Positions 38,695 to 51,373 are shown, numbered from the stretch's first letter. The stretch: 64,000 nt of DNA from Hemibagrus wyckioides (GCF_019097595.1 NC_080727.1:8330001-8394000), one strand, 5' to 3'. Notes: a model not told the origin generated them from the sequence alone. Translations and numbers: made by a program.

Positions 38695-38798
38695 CAAGGG
38701 ATGCATGTGCCTCCCTTATGAATTGACAAAGGTATTGTGGGCTGTTTGTCATCTTCATCTTTACCTGAGGTTCTGAATCCTACTGTGTCTGTGGCATC

Positions 38799-38906
38799 AT
38801 GGGAAGGCAAAAGGTTTTCATGGACAAAATGATGCAAATGTTTCACATCCGAAACCTACTGATGCGTCAGGCTCTTGCGGAATGCCTGGGCACCCTCATT
38901 CTGGTG
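38799..38906 (+). CDS. aqp3: aqp3 exon 1
   Basis: Codons 1-36, from [10 protein letters not shown] to LGTLILV (start of helix 1). The ATG at 38,799 is the only in-frame start that gives the conserved AQP3 N-terminus. Donor GTGAGA; phase 0. Confidence 0.93.
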
Positions 38907-40771
38907 GTGAGAATTCGACATGTTTTTATCTTACATTTTTATCACTGATGATAGTTTGGCAATGTATAATTGATAACTGACTGTCTCTATTTAGCAGTAA
39001 ATCATTTCTAAAACCGCCACAGACTGGATTTTGTCCAGGAAAAGAAGGACTTAGACTTTATAAAGTCATATATATTTCTGAGTTAAACTAATTCTCTCGT
39101 TTTGTTTGTTTGTTTGCATTTCGTCTGCTAAAAAAAAAGCCCAACTAAAGAAGTCTGGATCGAATGCTAATTATAAATTTAACAAGACTTGGCCTAGATA
39201 AAAAAAAAAAACTTGGGTGTGACACCCATTAAAGAAATAAAAAAGACTTCAGAGTACTTCCTTATTACTTCCTTTAAGAGTTCTTTAGAGATCAAGTACA
39301 AAAGATTACAAAATGCCCCGAGGAAACAGAAAAGCGTTGCAATTAAATTGAATTAGAGAATGATTGAAATATAATAAGACAGCTCCCACAGGAATAAAGC
39401 TGATAGACCTATTTATTTAAATCATTATATTTCAGAGTCGAGACATTTCTTTCTATTATAACACGCATGGTTAACTGCTGCAGATTTATATCAACTAAAA
39501 TCGGAACCTGACTTTATTAATTCCGTCTCCTGTTGTGTTTTATTACCTCAAATGCTTTCAGTCAAAACGAACACGCTTATTATATTAGCTTAGTCAAGAA
39601 GGATTGGTTTCCGTTTGAGAAATATGACCTAATTTTAATTGGTTTCGAATAACATGTGAGGTAAAGACAGTTCTTGCTCATGTCAGGCTGATGTTAATAA
39701 TATAAAAAAGCATAATGGAAGAAAATGAAAGGTTCGATAATGTGTATTTCAGTTGGTTAAGGGAGAAAAAAAGTATTTCATTTGAGTGTATCCCTTTGTT
39801 CTCGTCACCAAGACACACACAAGACTTTCGACTATGCAAAAGAGTCACTGATAACCTATATTTTCTGGTATAAAATAGCTACAGGAATGTTACAGCTTGA
39901 AGGAAAGTATGCAGAAAGATTAAAATTGTTCTGATAGTACATTAAACTAAACATTGTCTCTGGCTATATGCTCGTATGTATTTTATTAGCTCATGGGATG
40001 AAAGATCTTAATCTAGTTCAGGTGGTGACTGAGACAGTGATATGTTTCGTAAATCCTTTCTCAGCCCATGTTGTTTTCAGTCTGTTAAGGGTGGATTCTT
40101 TTGATTTTTTTTTTTATTACACAACTTAGCTGGGGTTTGGAGCCTTTTAGGGGGATAGAACAGGTATTCACACACACACACACACACACACACACTACCT
40201 CTTACCTACACATGGTATTTATAGCTTCACTTCACATTCTTCAACTGTCCAGGAAAAACAAAGCATGCCCACTAAGCCAGACATAGCCTTGCAAAATCAT
40301 AACCATTTCCTGGACTGTAAATGCAGGAATTTTTGCTATATTATAATTCTGGGGATATTTTTATGATGTGTTTCTATCTGAGGAATGTGTAAACAACATT
40401 ACACTTCGATTTCAAATCAGACTTCATGCTGCTTTAACAATATATCAGATCATGATACGCAAATCTCAACTAATTACACTATAACGACACAATGCTATTT
40501 CTGAGTTAAGTTACATATATACATTACTGCACTGTGAAATTCTTTTCTCACATATCCCATCCTTGAATGCTGTGGTCAGAAGCAGGAGCAGGGTGGGTTG
40601 GGCAAGGGCCCAACAGTGGCAGCTTGGCGATGCTGGGGCTTAAACCCCAATCTTCCATTCAACGACCCAGAGCCTTAACCACTTGAGCTACCACCGCCCT
40701 GTAGGGAATATAATTTCCTTCTGTCATGGATCACCTTAATAGCAAATGCTATCTCACAATATAAACACTAA

Positions 40772-40848
<77 letters not shown>

Positions 40849-42070
40849 TATAATGTTATATAACAACATGTAGCAATTGACTTTGATTTTCTCTCTTACT
40901 GTATAAAACGTTCTCTCTATACTGTATATATTGAATATGAAATGGAGTAGAAATGCTGCAAATGATTCAATGCTATATTTTCTGCTTTTTTATTCAGTAA
41001 GTGCATAAAAAAATACAATGCTAATTCAAAGAATGCAGTAAAAAAATACTGATAAATATTTATAGACATATACATAAAACATCTATCAAGCTCTAAAGAC
41101 ATCCTTCACTGAAATAATGAAAAAATAATGCACTGAATTTCATTTAAATGAGTCATTCATGCTATGTATGTACAGCACAAAGCATAAACACACATTACCA
41201 CGCTCATTGAGAGATGGGAGGAGACCGAGTTGAAGCCCATGTGAACACAGAACAATCTCTGAACAATCTGTAACCTGAGCTAAGGATCGAACTCTGGATC
41301 TGTGAAGCGGCCATACCTTTATTCAGTGTCTTTTTTTTGCACTGAAAACCGATCCACAGTTGAATCCACACTGACAGCTGGCTTGCTAATGTGTGAAGAA
41401 TTTAGAAAACATGAGTACAGCTTAGAGAAATACATGTGACTAATTGAAAAACATGTAAATAGGAACAAGTTAAACTTAAACTTGTCTGATATGCTAAGTC
41501 TGAGTGCAGATATGTGACAATATTTCCTCAAATCAGAACATTTGATCTGAATTTGTACTTTGGTGGAAAAAAATGCTTATGTGTCATATTGTTTGATTAG
41601 TTTAGTCCGACATGGAAGAAAGCTCCTCATGCTGAATCACAAACTACATTTTCTTGATTGCATTTAAAATACATTTTCTTGAAATGGTTCACCAATTTTA
41701 ATTTTAAAACGTCTTCGAATTAAAATCAACTGCTGCTGCATGATACTGCTAATACTGTGAATGAGCAAACAGATCAGAAAGAGTAAAGTAAAGAACATTT
41801 TTCACTGAGGTATGTTGAACATAACAGTGTCACCCCCCCCACCCCCAATCCAGATGTTTGGCTGTGGAGCTGTTGCTCAGCTAGTCCTGAGTGAAGGTTC
41901 GCATGGAATGTTCCTGACGGTGAATTTCGCATTTGGTTTCGCTGCCACACTTGGGATTTTGGTGTGTGGCCAAGTTTCAGGTGAAGTATTATGCATGCTG
42001 TTTGATGCACTGGATACTCTGAATTGCCCCCAGGTATGAATGAATGTTTGAGTGCATGTGTGTGTGTAAC

Positions 42071-42112
<42 letters not shown>

Positions 42113-42140
42113 TACACACACACATGCACTCAAACATTCA

Positions 42141-42208
<68 letters not shown>

Positions 42209-44819
42209 GTAAATATTTAACTTTGTTGCTTGATAGTTGTTGCTTTTTTTTTATGAAGGGTGGCAATAATTTTGCTAGTTTGCTAGTAAGATTAACTACA
42301 ATTACCATTTTATCTTTCTTGAATGTTCTACAGGTGGTCATCTGAACCCAGCTGTGACCTTTGCTCTTTGCATCCTTGGGAGAGAACCATGGAAAAAGTT
42401 CCCTGTGTACTTCATATTTCAGACTGTAGGTGCCTTCCTTGGATCTGGAATCATATTTGGCATGTATTTTGGTGAGTAAGAGTTTTAATAAATGGCAAAA
42501 TAAAAATAAAAAAATGCTTAATGTGTGAAGAGTTCAGAATTGGTATAGTTAATTACAGTAGCTGGTAATTATATATACAAGTATAGTAGTGCCCCGTTTT
42601 ACGTCGCTTTACACAACCTTATGTCAGTCCCTCTGTCGTATAGTAACAATGAAAAATGGCTAATAAAACCAAACTAAACAAAATTCTTTTTAGAAAATAA
42701 GAAAATACATATATTCAATCATAGTGTCATGATAGGGAACATATACAGCACTTTATAGGGGCATTTCCAACTTACAGCGCAATTCAACTTATGTCGCGTC
42801 TCTTGGAACCAATTAACGACGTAGGGCGGGGTATGACTGTATCTATAAGCCTAGAAGTACACCGATCAGGCATAACATTATGAACAGTGACAGGTGACGT
42901 GAAGAACACTGATTATCTCCTCATCATGGCACCTGTTAGTGGGTGGGATATATTAGGCAGCAAGTGAACATTTTGTCCTCAAAGTTGATGTGTTAGAAGC
43001 AGGAAAAATGGGCAAATGTAAGGATTTGGATGAGTGATGGCGCTGATAGACAACTGGATGAGAGCATCTCCAAAACTGCAGCTCTTTTGGGGTGTTCCCG
43101 GTCTGCAGTGGTCAGTATCTATCAAAAGTGGTCCAAGGAAGGAACAGTGGTGAACCGGCGACAGGGTCATGGGCAGCCAAGGCTCACTGATGCATGTAAG
43201 GGAGACGAAGGCTGGCCCGTGTGATCCGATTTAACAGACGAGCTACTGTTGCTCAAATTGCTGAAGACGTTAATGCTGGTTTTGGTAGAAAGGTGTCAGA
43301 ATACATAGTGCATGATGGGTCAGGGCTGTTTTGGCAGCAAAAGGGGGACCAACACAATATTAGGCAGGTGGTCATAATGTTATGCCTGGTAGGTGTATAT
43401 AAACATTTAATAGGTAACCTTTACACTCCCTTTATCAAGTCCTTTTCCCCTCTCACTAGATATCCAGTTTATATCTGTTAGTAGCTCTTCTATAGTCAAG
43501 AGATTGTACACCTACCTAACTCTGTTCACTTTTTGCAATGGCAGATGCACTTTGGGAGTATCGGAAAGGCAGTCTGATTGTGTTGGGTGAAAATGCTACA
43601 GCTGGAATATTTGCCACATTTCCATCCAAACATCTCAGCCTGGTCAATGGCTTCTTTGACCAAGTAAGACACAAGAATTTCCCCACATTAAATTTTCCAG
43701 AAATCTCAGCTTCAGTGTGACTATTTCACAGAAATAATGACTTGACAAATTTGATGCAGTATATTATTATGAGAATATAAGGCATGAGCTGAGAAAATAC
43801 AGAGTAGCAGTGAATAATAGTGGTTTAAAAAGACTTAAATTCCCATGAATTTCCATTTTAATAAGATCTCTGTCCATTTTGCACAGGTGATTGGCACAGC
43901 AGCTCTGATCGTGTGTATACTTGCCATCGTGGACCCGTATAACAACCCAATCCCACGTGGGCTAGAAGCCTTCACTGTGGGCTTTGTGGTTTTGGTTATT
44001 GGCCTTTCTATGGGATTTAACTCGGGTTACGCCGTGAACCCAGCCAGAGACCTCGGACCCCGAATCTTTACCTCAATTGCAGGCTGGGGCAGTGAAGTCT
44101 TTACGTCAGTACTTAACTAAATTAAATAAATACTACTTTACTAAGTAGACATGATATTTTAATGCTTCATTATTGCTTTATATGCAGTGTCTCATACACA
44201 ATATTAAGGTACCACTGCACTCAAAAATGAGTTAGGGAGGCTAAAAGACATGGTGACATTTTAAAATTTACATATTAATACATTTTCATGGACACTTGGA
44301 TTCTTAATTAGGGTAAAGGTGCAGTTTCTTGGGTATGAAATGAAACAAATGAAATACAGTGCATGGTATATAAGGTTTTATGTGGTATATAAAAATATAT
44401 AGATGCTTTATGCTTCTAGCTTTTGATCATTGCCTGCCTTTTAAGCATTTACACCACTCCATAATTTCTGTTCACATTTTTCTTCTGACTCATTCCCAGC
44501 ACACTGCAGACATTCATTGATTAAAACCACAATGATGCTGAATCAAACCCTACATTTCTCTGCCTATATCTTGTTATGCTAGGTTTAACCATCTAGAAAT
44601 ATACTAATTGCATCTACTTTCTCATTTCTCTCCTGCTGCAGAGTGAACGATTATTGGTTCTTTGTTCCGATCTTCGCACCATTTATCGGTGCCATGGTGG
44701 GCGTTTTGGTGTACCAGCTGATGGTGGGATACCATTTGGAGGGAGAATCCCAAGAGAGGGAAGAAGCAGAAACCCGCAAAGAGAAAGTAAGGCTGAAGTC
44801 ATGCAAAGCGTCTGGGTAA
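38799..44819 (+). CDS. aqp3: Aquaporin 3 (aquaglyceroporin), six exons, complete
   Basis: Plasma-membrane channel for water, glycerol and, in this family, other small neutral solutes. Exons 38799-38906, 41854-41980, 42334-42471, 43545-43663, 43887-44104 and 44642-44819 join to 888 bases, 295 codons plus TAA. Human AQP3 has 292 residues and starts the same way (MGRQK). First pore loop GGHLNPAV has NPA at residues 83-85; second loop [13 protein letters not shown] has NPA at 215-217 followed by Asp219, a glyceroporin mark. The selectivity-filter residues are Phe63, Gly203, Tyr212 and Arg218, the AQP3 set. GENATAG near residue 141 has an N-glycosylation sequon. Six membrane helices are expected from the family fold. 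All introns are GT/AG; phases fit throughout. The tail is charged ([14 protein letters not shown]). Whether this is the teleost a or b paralogue cannot be decided without a tree. The 3' end is unclear: ATTAAA occurs at 45,422 and 46,025. Confidence 0.95.
40529..40702 (-). repeat. SINE in aqp3 intron 1
   Basis: Reverse-oriented relative of the SINE at 26,703: its plus strand reads CTCACATATCCCATCCTTG and GGCAAGGGCCCAACAGTGG, and ends with the complement of the head, CCACTTGAGCTACCACCGCC. Confidence 0.75.
40772..40852. repeat. (CA)n(TA)n microsatellite
   Basis: About 13 CA then about 26 TA dinucleotides, inside aqp3 intron 1. Confidence 0.95.
41180..41325 (-). repeat. SINE remnant in aqp3 intron 1
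   Basis: GAAGCCCATGTGAACACAG and GGATCGAACTCTGGATCTG are complements of the core and B-box region of the V-SINE-like family at 28,785. Confidence 0.55.
41854..41980 (+). CDS. aqp3: aqp3 exon 2
   Basis: Codons 37-78 plus one base: [15 protein letters not shown] through [14 protein letters not shown]. Carries the selectivity-filter Phe63. Donor GTGAAG. Confidence 0.93.
42036..42145. repeat. Perfect 38-bp inverted repeat around (TA)n
   Basis: Arm 42,036-42,073 (ATGAATGAATGTTTGAGTGC ...) is the exact reverse complement of 42,108-42,145. The 34-bp core is almost all TA, so the whole 110 bp is close to a full palindrome. It lies in aqp3 intron 2, 56 bp after the donor, and a second (TA)n follows at 42,145-42,203. 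Confidence 0.92.
42334..42471 (+). CDS. aqp3: aqp3 exon 3
   Basis: Completes codon 79 (Gly) and reads [19 protein letters not shown] through FGMYFG. First NPA box. The 352-bp intron before it holds the palindrome. Donor GTGAGT. Confidence 0.93.
42587..42841. mobile_element. Short inverted-repeat element (MITE) in aqp3 intron 3
   Basis: Left end AGTAGTGCCCCGTTTTACGT and the reverse complement of the right end (AGTCATACCCCGCCCTACGT) match at most positions, and the homology continues inwards (CAACCTTATG versus CGACATAAG). TA dinucleotides flank both ends. About 255 bp, no coding sequence; probably a Tc1/mariner or Tigger-type MITE. Confidence 0.6.
42868..43405 (+). mobile_element. Internally deleted Tc1-like element, third family
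   Basis: Ends are inverted: ATCAGGCATAACATTATGA near 42,873 and GGTCATAATGTTATGCC near 43,370. Inside are the first third of a Tc1-type transposase in two frames ([20 protein letters not shown], a helix-turn-helix; then [14 protein letters not shown]) and directly the 3' flank with GGTCAGGGCTGTTTTGGCAG. The catalytic core is deleted. A shorter reverse copy with a related junction lies at 50,640-51,140. Confidence 0.72.
43545..43663 (+). CDS. aqp3: aqp3 exon 4
   Basis: Codon 125 (Asp, split) then [20 protein letters not shown] through NGFFDQ. Contains the NAT glycosylation sequon. Donor GTAAGA; ends at a codon boundary. Confidence 0.93.
43887..44104 (+). CDS. aqp3: aqp3 exon 5
   Basis: Codons 165-236 plus two bases: [20 protein letters not shown] through AGWGSEVFT. 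Second NPA box and Gly203, Tyr212, Arg218. The donor was placed at AC|GTCAGT because it alone joins exon 6 in frame as EVFTVNDYW. Confidence 0.9.
44642..44819 (+). CDS. aqp3: aqp3 exon 6 (last)
   Basis: [20 protein letters not shown] then [14 protein letters not shown] (helix 6) and a charged cytoplasmic tail ending KASG and TAA at 44,817-44,819. AAA|GTAAGG inside the tail resembles a donor, but the frame reads on as VRLK, matching the VKLA of AQP3 proteins, so I read it as coding. Confidence 0.9.
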
Positions 44820-45529
44820 AATGCCATAGTGTAAAATCTCACTTATAATTCTTTTATTGTTAAAGTCATTTCTTACGGTCCAAATCCCAGACAGTTTGTC
44901 TTCATGTTCCCTTTGACATTTAGAGCTCATAGTCCCTCTTCTCTCCATTCGAAATCCCAGACAGCATAAGTCCCATGTTTTCTTTGGCACATAACATTTC
45001 ACTGCCTGTGTACAGCCGTCTGATTGCCCTGATGTCCTACCTAAATCCCAGAATGTTTGTCCTCTCTTACTCACTGCTTTTAATGTATAACCAGACAAGT
45101 CTAGACATGGCTAAATCCTGCACTAAACCCACAAACCACAAGATCCTTATTTCTGACATATTAATCTTGTTCAAGAACAGCTGTGTCTTGAACAGCACTA
45201 AAAGCATATCAAAATTCATTTGCATTTTTTTTTTTGCATTGTTACTTATATATTTTTCCCTCTTAAAGTGTGTTGTTTCTTATCTCACATATGTCTGTAT
45301 TGACATAATTGAGATTAAGAAGAAGATAATGACTTTATATCATATTTCAGGTAACCACAAGAAGACATAATTAGAGAAGCAGAGTAATATACAGTATACC
45401 TATGGATAGAATTTCCCACTGATTAAAATATGTCTAAAAATAACCTCCATCTCCACCTATAACTTGTTTATTTTGCATGTTGTACTAATTGTTGCATTTA
45501 TTATAAGAAGGAATAACAGAAGTCAGGGG

Positions 45530-45755
45530 TTATCATGGTTAGTATATTTGCCTTGCCTGGGGTGTGCTTTCTTCCCTCTGCCCTCCCCAAGTCCAGAGAC
45601 ATGCGTTGTGGGCTGATTGGCATCTCTAAATTGTCTGTAGTATGTTTTAAAGGATGTCTTTACTTTGCTTTGTGCTCCTAATCCCCTGGGAAAGTCTCCA
45701 GGTTCCCTGTGACCCTGTGTAGGAAAAGCGCTACAGAAAATGGATGGATAGATAA
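45530..45755 (+). repeat. SINE near the aqp3 3' end
   Basis: Contains AAGTCCAGAGACATGCGTTG, GATTGGCATCTCTAAATTG and a tail with AGCGCTACAGAAAATGGATG, all blocks of the V-SINE-like family at 28,785. The head is degraded. Confidence 0.65.
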
Positions 45756-46559
45756 CAGAAGTCCTAAATTCTAAGTTGGTGGTTACTTGTTATTTCGTCA
45801 TTGTTATGTTGAATAATCTTTTGTGGTCTGCATATGTTGATCTTTTATTCATTTTTGTTTTTAATTTGTGATAGTTATCATCCAAGCATAAGGAACCTAT
45901 TTCCATCTGTTGTATTAATTACTAACCTTTTTCCATTTATCGTATTAATGTTATCGATTTATGTATTCATGACACTTATCTGTGTTAATTGAGATGCTTT
46001 TTTTTCCCATTACATATACGTATCATTAAAGGAAATGTTGAAATATTAGAGATACAGTTTGTTGCTAAGGTTTGCATTGTCTAAATAGAATATTCGAAGC
46101 ATTCCTTACATCCTAAGGGCATGTTCATGCATTTAGAGACTTTCACAGTAAATAAAACATGAAAAATGTCCAATGTGGCCCAATACACCAAGGCCGGCAT
46201 TACGTTTCCTCTCATCTCTGCCAAAAAATTCCCTTTGAGCCTTGAGGCACTCATAAAACGCACTGTTTGAGTCTTTTTCAGCTTCATCAAGCATAAAGTG
46301 GACAAGTCGAAGGCCATTTTCAACAATGATGCCATAAATAAAACCTGCTTAGGTGAAGACTTATTTTCAAACAACACTACTACATGGGCACTAAAGTTTT
46401 GCCCTCTAATGGATTTTACATCACAGCTTTAAACAGATCTCCAACTTTTGCTTGATATTGATATTGCACCATTGGAAAGATTCTTCTGTGAGAAGGGTTT
46501 TTTTGTGCACTTGTGCCCTTAGAGCAAAGTTACACTTTAAATCAATATAAAGTTATTCT

Positions 46560-46800
46560 GATGGTTCGCCTTAATCCAATTATGAAATATTGATGGGAGT
46601 TGTCTTATCCAGCATGACTCCACATGGCACAAGGACACTGTATCGTTTAATGAGCTTGAAAATGGTCTAAATCGTATGTTATGGCCTTCATCGTCACAGG
46701 ATCTCAATCTAGTTGAAGACCAATGGGAGATTTTGGAGTGATGTGTTAGACAGTGTTCTCGACTACATCATTAAATCTTTTATTGAGGGAATATCTTTTG
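46560..46800 (+). mobile_element. Tc1-like transposase fragment
   Basis: CATGACTCCACATGGCACAA then TATGGCCTTCATCGTCACAG and GATCTCAATCTAGTTGAAG correspond to the second Asp region and the (W)PS(S)PDLNPIE region of a Tc1 transposase, followed by CAATGGGAGATTTTGGAG. Frames are broken and no ends are visible. It differs from copies A-C. Confidence 0.5.
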
Positions 46801-47370
46801 GAAGGTGGTGTGCAAATACGGTATATGATCAAATGTTTTATGTGAAAAATGTTTACAGTCATAAAATCCCAAATGAAATGATGATATTCTATCTGACATG
46901 TTATTAAATTGTTGAGCATTTAATTGAAATATTAATTATTTAATTGACCCTGACAACATCTTATGTTAAACATGTCGTTTTTAATTTTGAATATTGAAAG
47001 ATTTCTACTTTATATTTCTAATAACTCAGAATGAAGACCAAGGTTACCACTTTGCATGGAAAATTCAGGAATAAAAAGCCATCTAAATAGCCTGGTAAAA
47101 TAAATAAAATAATCAGTGCATATTAAATAATGATCTAAATATACAGTACCCATAAAAGATACATTTCCATATAGTTCATTGTTGCTTGTATTTGAGTTTA
47201 TTGGATCTAAGAAACCTAACAAAGACTAAATTTTTTTTTTAAATAAAAATACACAGTGGTGCTAGTTTTTTAGGAACATATTTCTAGCAGTGTGTTTGCT
47301 TTCTGTAGCAGTCAGAGCAGAAATTCACCTGTGGACGGATGCTATGAGATGCTGGATGTGTCGTGCCTGA

Positions 47371-47685
47371 ATGTTGTACCTCTCAGGAATGAGCGCATTG
47401 TTCAGTTGCTGCAAATTGAAGTTGGTCAGCTGTGATGTTCAGATACACTGTGCTGACCAAATCTTTTTCAGTGAGTATCAGGGCTATAATGTGTTCCAGA
47501 AAAACCTTTCTCACACCGTCACATTGCCACAGCCTAAAGAATGGCTTAAAGGGCTTCATGTTGCTTGTGCTAAGCTCTCATCTTTGCGAAAGAAACAGAA
47601 TGAAACCTTGGATTTTGGAAATTTTTTCACGGTTCATTCTGTGTCATGGGATGTTTTTACAGTATCCTTAGTAACTAGTACCTAG
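47371..47685 (+). other. Unrecognised open frame
   Basis: 104 codons of normal complexity, ATG to TAG, including KNLSHTVTLPQPKEWLKG and LSSLRKKQNETLDFGNFF. I do not recognise a family. There are no clear splice sites, promoter or poly-A signal around it. In AT-rich DNA an open stretch of this size can occur by chance, so it is probably not a gene. Confidence 0.12.
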
Positions 47686-48008
47686 TCAGCATCACGGTGG
47701 TCTAAATTTGACTTCTGGTTAGTGAAAAATAAAACAAAAAAGGAAAGAAAATATCAAGTGATATAGCTGAGGTTGAGGAACTGAAGCCAGAGTTCATAGA
47801 CCATGCTGATATTTCTGACTGACTTGAGTTCATTTCAGTGTTTCTGACATCATCCTTGTGGAGTTCCTGTTGAATTAAAACAATAAAAATTAACCTATTA
47901 TAGGTTTAAATCCAAATACATACACAATTTTATTATGTTGCACTCTGGAATTTGGATGCAAACTATTTGAAGAGCACACAGTGTTTGTCTTTCCCCATTG
48001 CATATATG

Positions 48009-48009
<1 letters not shown>

Positions 48010-48082
<73 letters not shown>
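48010..48082. repeat. (TA)n microsatellite
   Basis: About 36 TA dinucleotides. Confidence 0.95.
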
Positions 48083-48085
<3 letters not shown>

Positions 48086-49706
48086 GTGCTTAGAAGAAAA
48101 CATGGTGTTAGCATAGCATTCTGGGTTGTTGTTTAGCAGGAGATTTCATTGTGAATGAGATGTTTGAGGACAAGCATAAGGAGTAAAGATGTATTTAAGT
48201 GATGTCTTCTTGCCACTCTTGGAAGTGGCCGTGTGTGTGTGTGTGTGTGTGTATAAGATGAACTGAACAGAAGCTGAGCGACAGAGGTAGCAACCAACCT
48301 GAAAAAAAAAGATTCTTTTTTGTTTTACTTAAAGAGTCTCTGAACAGCATGCTGCTTTCATGGATACACATGGCTTGTGCCAGTCACTGTCTATAAGCCA
48401 TGGATGTCCATACACTCCCAGCAGTGCTAGTTTTAGGAGCTGGTACAGAAACAAGAAATGCCCTAAAGTCGGTCACTATACGTAATTATTGAGTTCAGTG
48501 CGGGTGATTATCTTGGACAGAAATCTTCATGGTCAAACGATCTCAGTGTTACAGAAGTATACTGTATTCGTTCTGCATTCGCAGCCAATTCACAGTAGAT
48601 TTGCGTGATGCTCCAACCACCTCGCTGCACTTGTTACACTCTCTGACCCGCCTACACAAACACACTTACAATCCACCCTCTAAAGGGGGGAGTGGTAATG
48701 GCAAGGGGAAGTCAACAAGGGCCTATTAAAGGTGCCGAAATGTTCTTTTTAATAAGGACACAGCCTTCAGTGAATAAACTGTTTTGGTTTTTTTTATTTC
48801 TTGGTTGGAAGCAGTTCAAATAGCTTCAGAGATTGCAGCATTGGGTCTCTGTTAAATGCTCAGAGGCTGTTATCTAGAGCAGATATGATACGTTAAAAAG
48901 ATGTCAGGACAAGTTCTGAGTGTGAAAGCATGACGTGTGAAACAACAGCTGGGCTGTGATTACAGACCTGGATACAGAACTTGCATGTCTTTTTAATGAG
49001 CTTATTTAATTTACAACTATTTTTAATTAATCTCACTGAACACAAACATCCCAAGCTCTTTTTTTTTGCAATCCTCAGTTGTGAATTCAAGTCTCCAGGA
49101 GCTTATGCTTAGATGAAACACTACATCATTCTCATTATTTCAATCATGTACTTTCAATTCTAATTAGAACTATAATATTTCCAAAAAGTAGTTAGGGGAG
49201 ATTGTCAGAAACATGCTGCTGGTTAACAGGGCCTCGGTTAAAATACATAAATATAGTATCCAAGTTAGGAATAATCTGGATCAGTTCAGCGATGAAACAT
49301 TTCTATCCTGATGCAAGTGGTCTTTTGCAGGACACAGTATATATTTTATCTGAAATCGAACTCCTTCCAGCCTGAAGTGATAATAACACATATTTTTTGT
49401 CCTTGTAATTAGAGAATTAGTCATTTTCACCCATTTTAATCATGAATCCACCCTCCATCCCCCAATAGTATTGTTCCCAAAATTGCCAACCCGCCTCTTT
49501 TATTCAAAAGCCAACTGAAATGTGACAGAACTTCACAAGGGAAAAGAGAAACCTGACATTTTCGAAATCCTCATTGACATGGCCTTTTAGCAGCGTGCAT
49601 CACCAAATACACCTAATGTCAATCACAGATCCCGCCCACTTCTACAGAGCAAGGTCCCAGAAATTTGAGAACTTAAAATAGCTTTCATTCGAGTTTCCAG
49701 ACTCGA

Positions 49707-49712
49707 GTGTGT

Positions 49713-49750
<38 letters not shown>
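49707..49750. repeat. (GT)n microsatellite
   Basis: About 21 GT dinucleotides with one TA interruption. Confidence 0.93.
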
Positions 49751-49751
<1 letters not shown>

Positions 49752-50639
49752 TTTTAGTTCCAAGATGGACTAAACATGACGGTAAAATAAAAATAAAAAA
49801 AATCAGAATATTCAAATCCCTATATTATAAATAATGAAACATAGGAAAATGCCAAAGATCCAGAAATGTCATGAATAAACAGGATGCCTTTAATGATAAA
49901 TTAATACTAAAATTGCTTTCTTCTCCAAGACACTGCATATAAACTACATGCAATTTTTCAGTTACAGATTGACTATAATGGACGGAAATCTTCCTGTGTA
50001 TCATCCACCAGCTCCGTGTTTTACAGTAGCTATTATATAGTTATTCTGTGTCTAAATCTCCTAAAACCTAAACTAAAATAAAAAACTAAATAGTTATGCT
50101 TCTTCTCCCTCTTTTTTCTTATGCGACATCTCTTTTTAACGGTCAGTACTGAGTACAGTGTTGCAGTGTTTCATTTTATGGCTACACATTAAGGCATCAT
50201 ATTAACCTTGATGAAGAATAGACTTGTTTACTCAATGCTGGTGTTTTGTTTCTTCTACATTTCTTTCTTCTGTTTTCCTGGAAAAGATTTCAATGCACGG
50301 TTTCGGACAAAGCCAACAGTGACACCCAGTGAACAAAAGTCTGCACTGCACTGGAGTAAAGCAGGAGGTTAAAGAAAGCTTAAATATAATAAACAGTGTT
50401 TAATTTAGCACATACTAGACATATCTATATATATATATAAATAAGTGCCCTAAGACCTATTGTATTAGAATTGGACCTTCGGACCATGTTGTGCATCTTA
50501 ACAACACTAAAGAACAATCTTTTCCTAACAAATGTCATGAATCTGTTACTTTTTCTAGACATGTATATATATTCTGATTTGTTTTTTGTTTTCATTGCTG
50601 TTTGACTCTTTTACCACTTACAATGTACTCATTTATTAG

Positions 50640-51140
<501 letters not shown>

Positions 51141-51367
51141 GGTGTTCTGGGAAGTTTTGGAAATTTTGTTCCAAGCATGTATTTAAGTCATGATATATGC
51201 CTAATTTATGCCAGAATAATGAATCTATCTAACTAATGACTCCTATTATTATTCCTGTAACTACAGAAATCTTTCTTTACTTATGACCCAGAAGGATCTG
51301 ACCTGAGAACAGAACCAGAAAAAAAGAGACACAAATAATAACACAAACACATGAAGCAGCTTGTATG

Positions 51368-51373
51368 TTTATT
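51368..51373 (-). terminator. nars1: nars1 polyadenylation signal
   Basis: AATAAA on the minus strand, about 200 nt past the nars1 stop codon. It is the first canonical hexamer downstream of the stop that I see. Confidence 0.65.

Larger units (their letters stand above)
38907..41853 (+). other. aqp3: aqp3 intron 1
   Basis: 2,947 bp. Contains (CA)n at 40,169-40,194, a SINE at 40,529-40,702, a (CA)n(TA)n tract at 40,772-40,852 and a SINE at 41,180-41,325. The acceptor is preceded by an unusual pure C tract (ACCCCCCCCACCCCC) and CCAG. Confidence 0.85.

Noticed and set aside
44778..44795. Extra splice donor AAA|GTAAGG in the aqp3 tail
   Set aside because: Reading through gives VRLK, aligned with the conserved VKLA of AQP3 tails, then a stop; no downstream exon was found.
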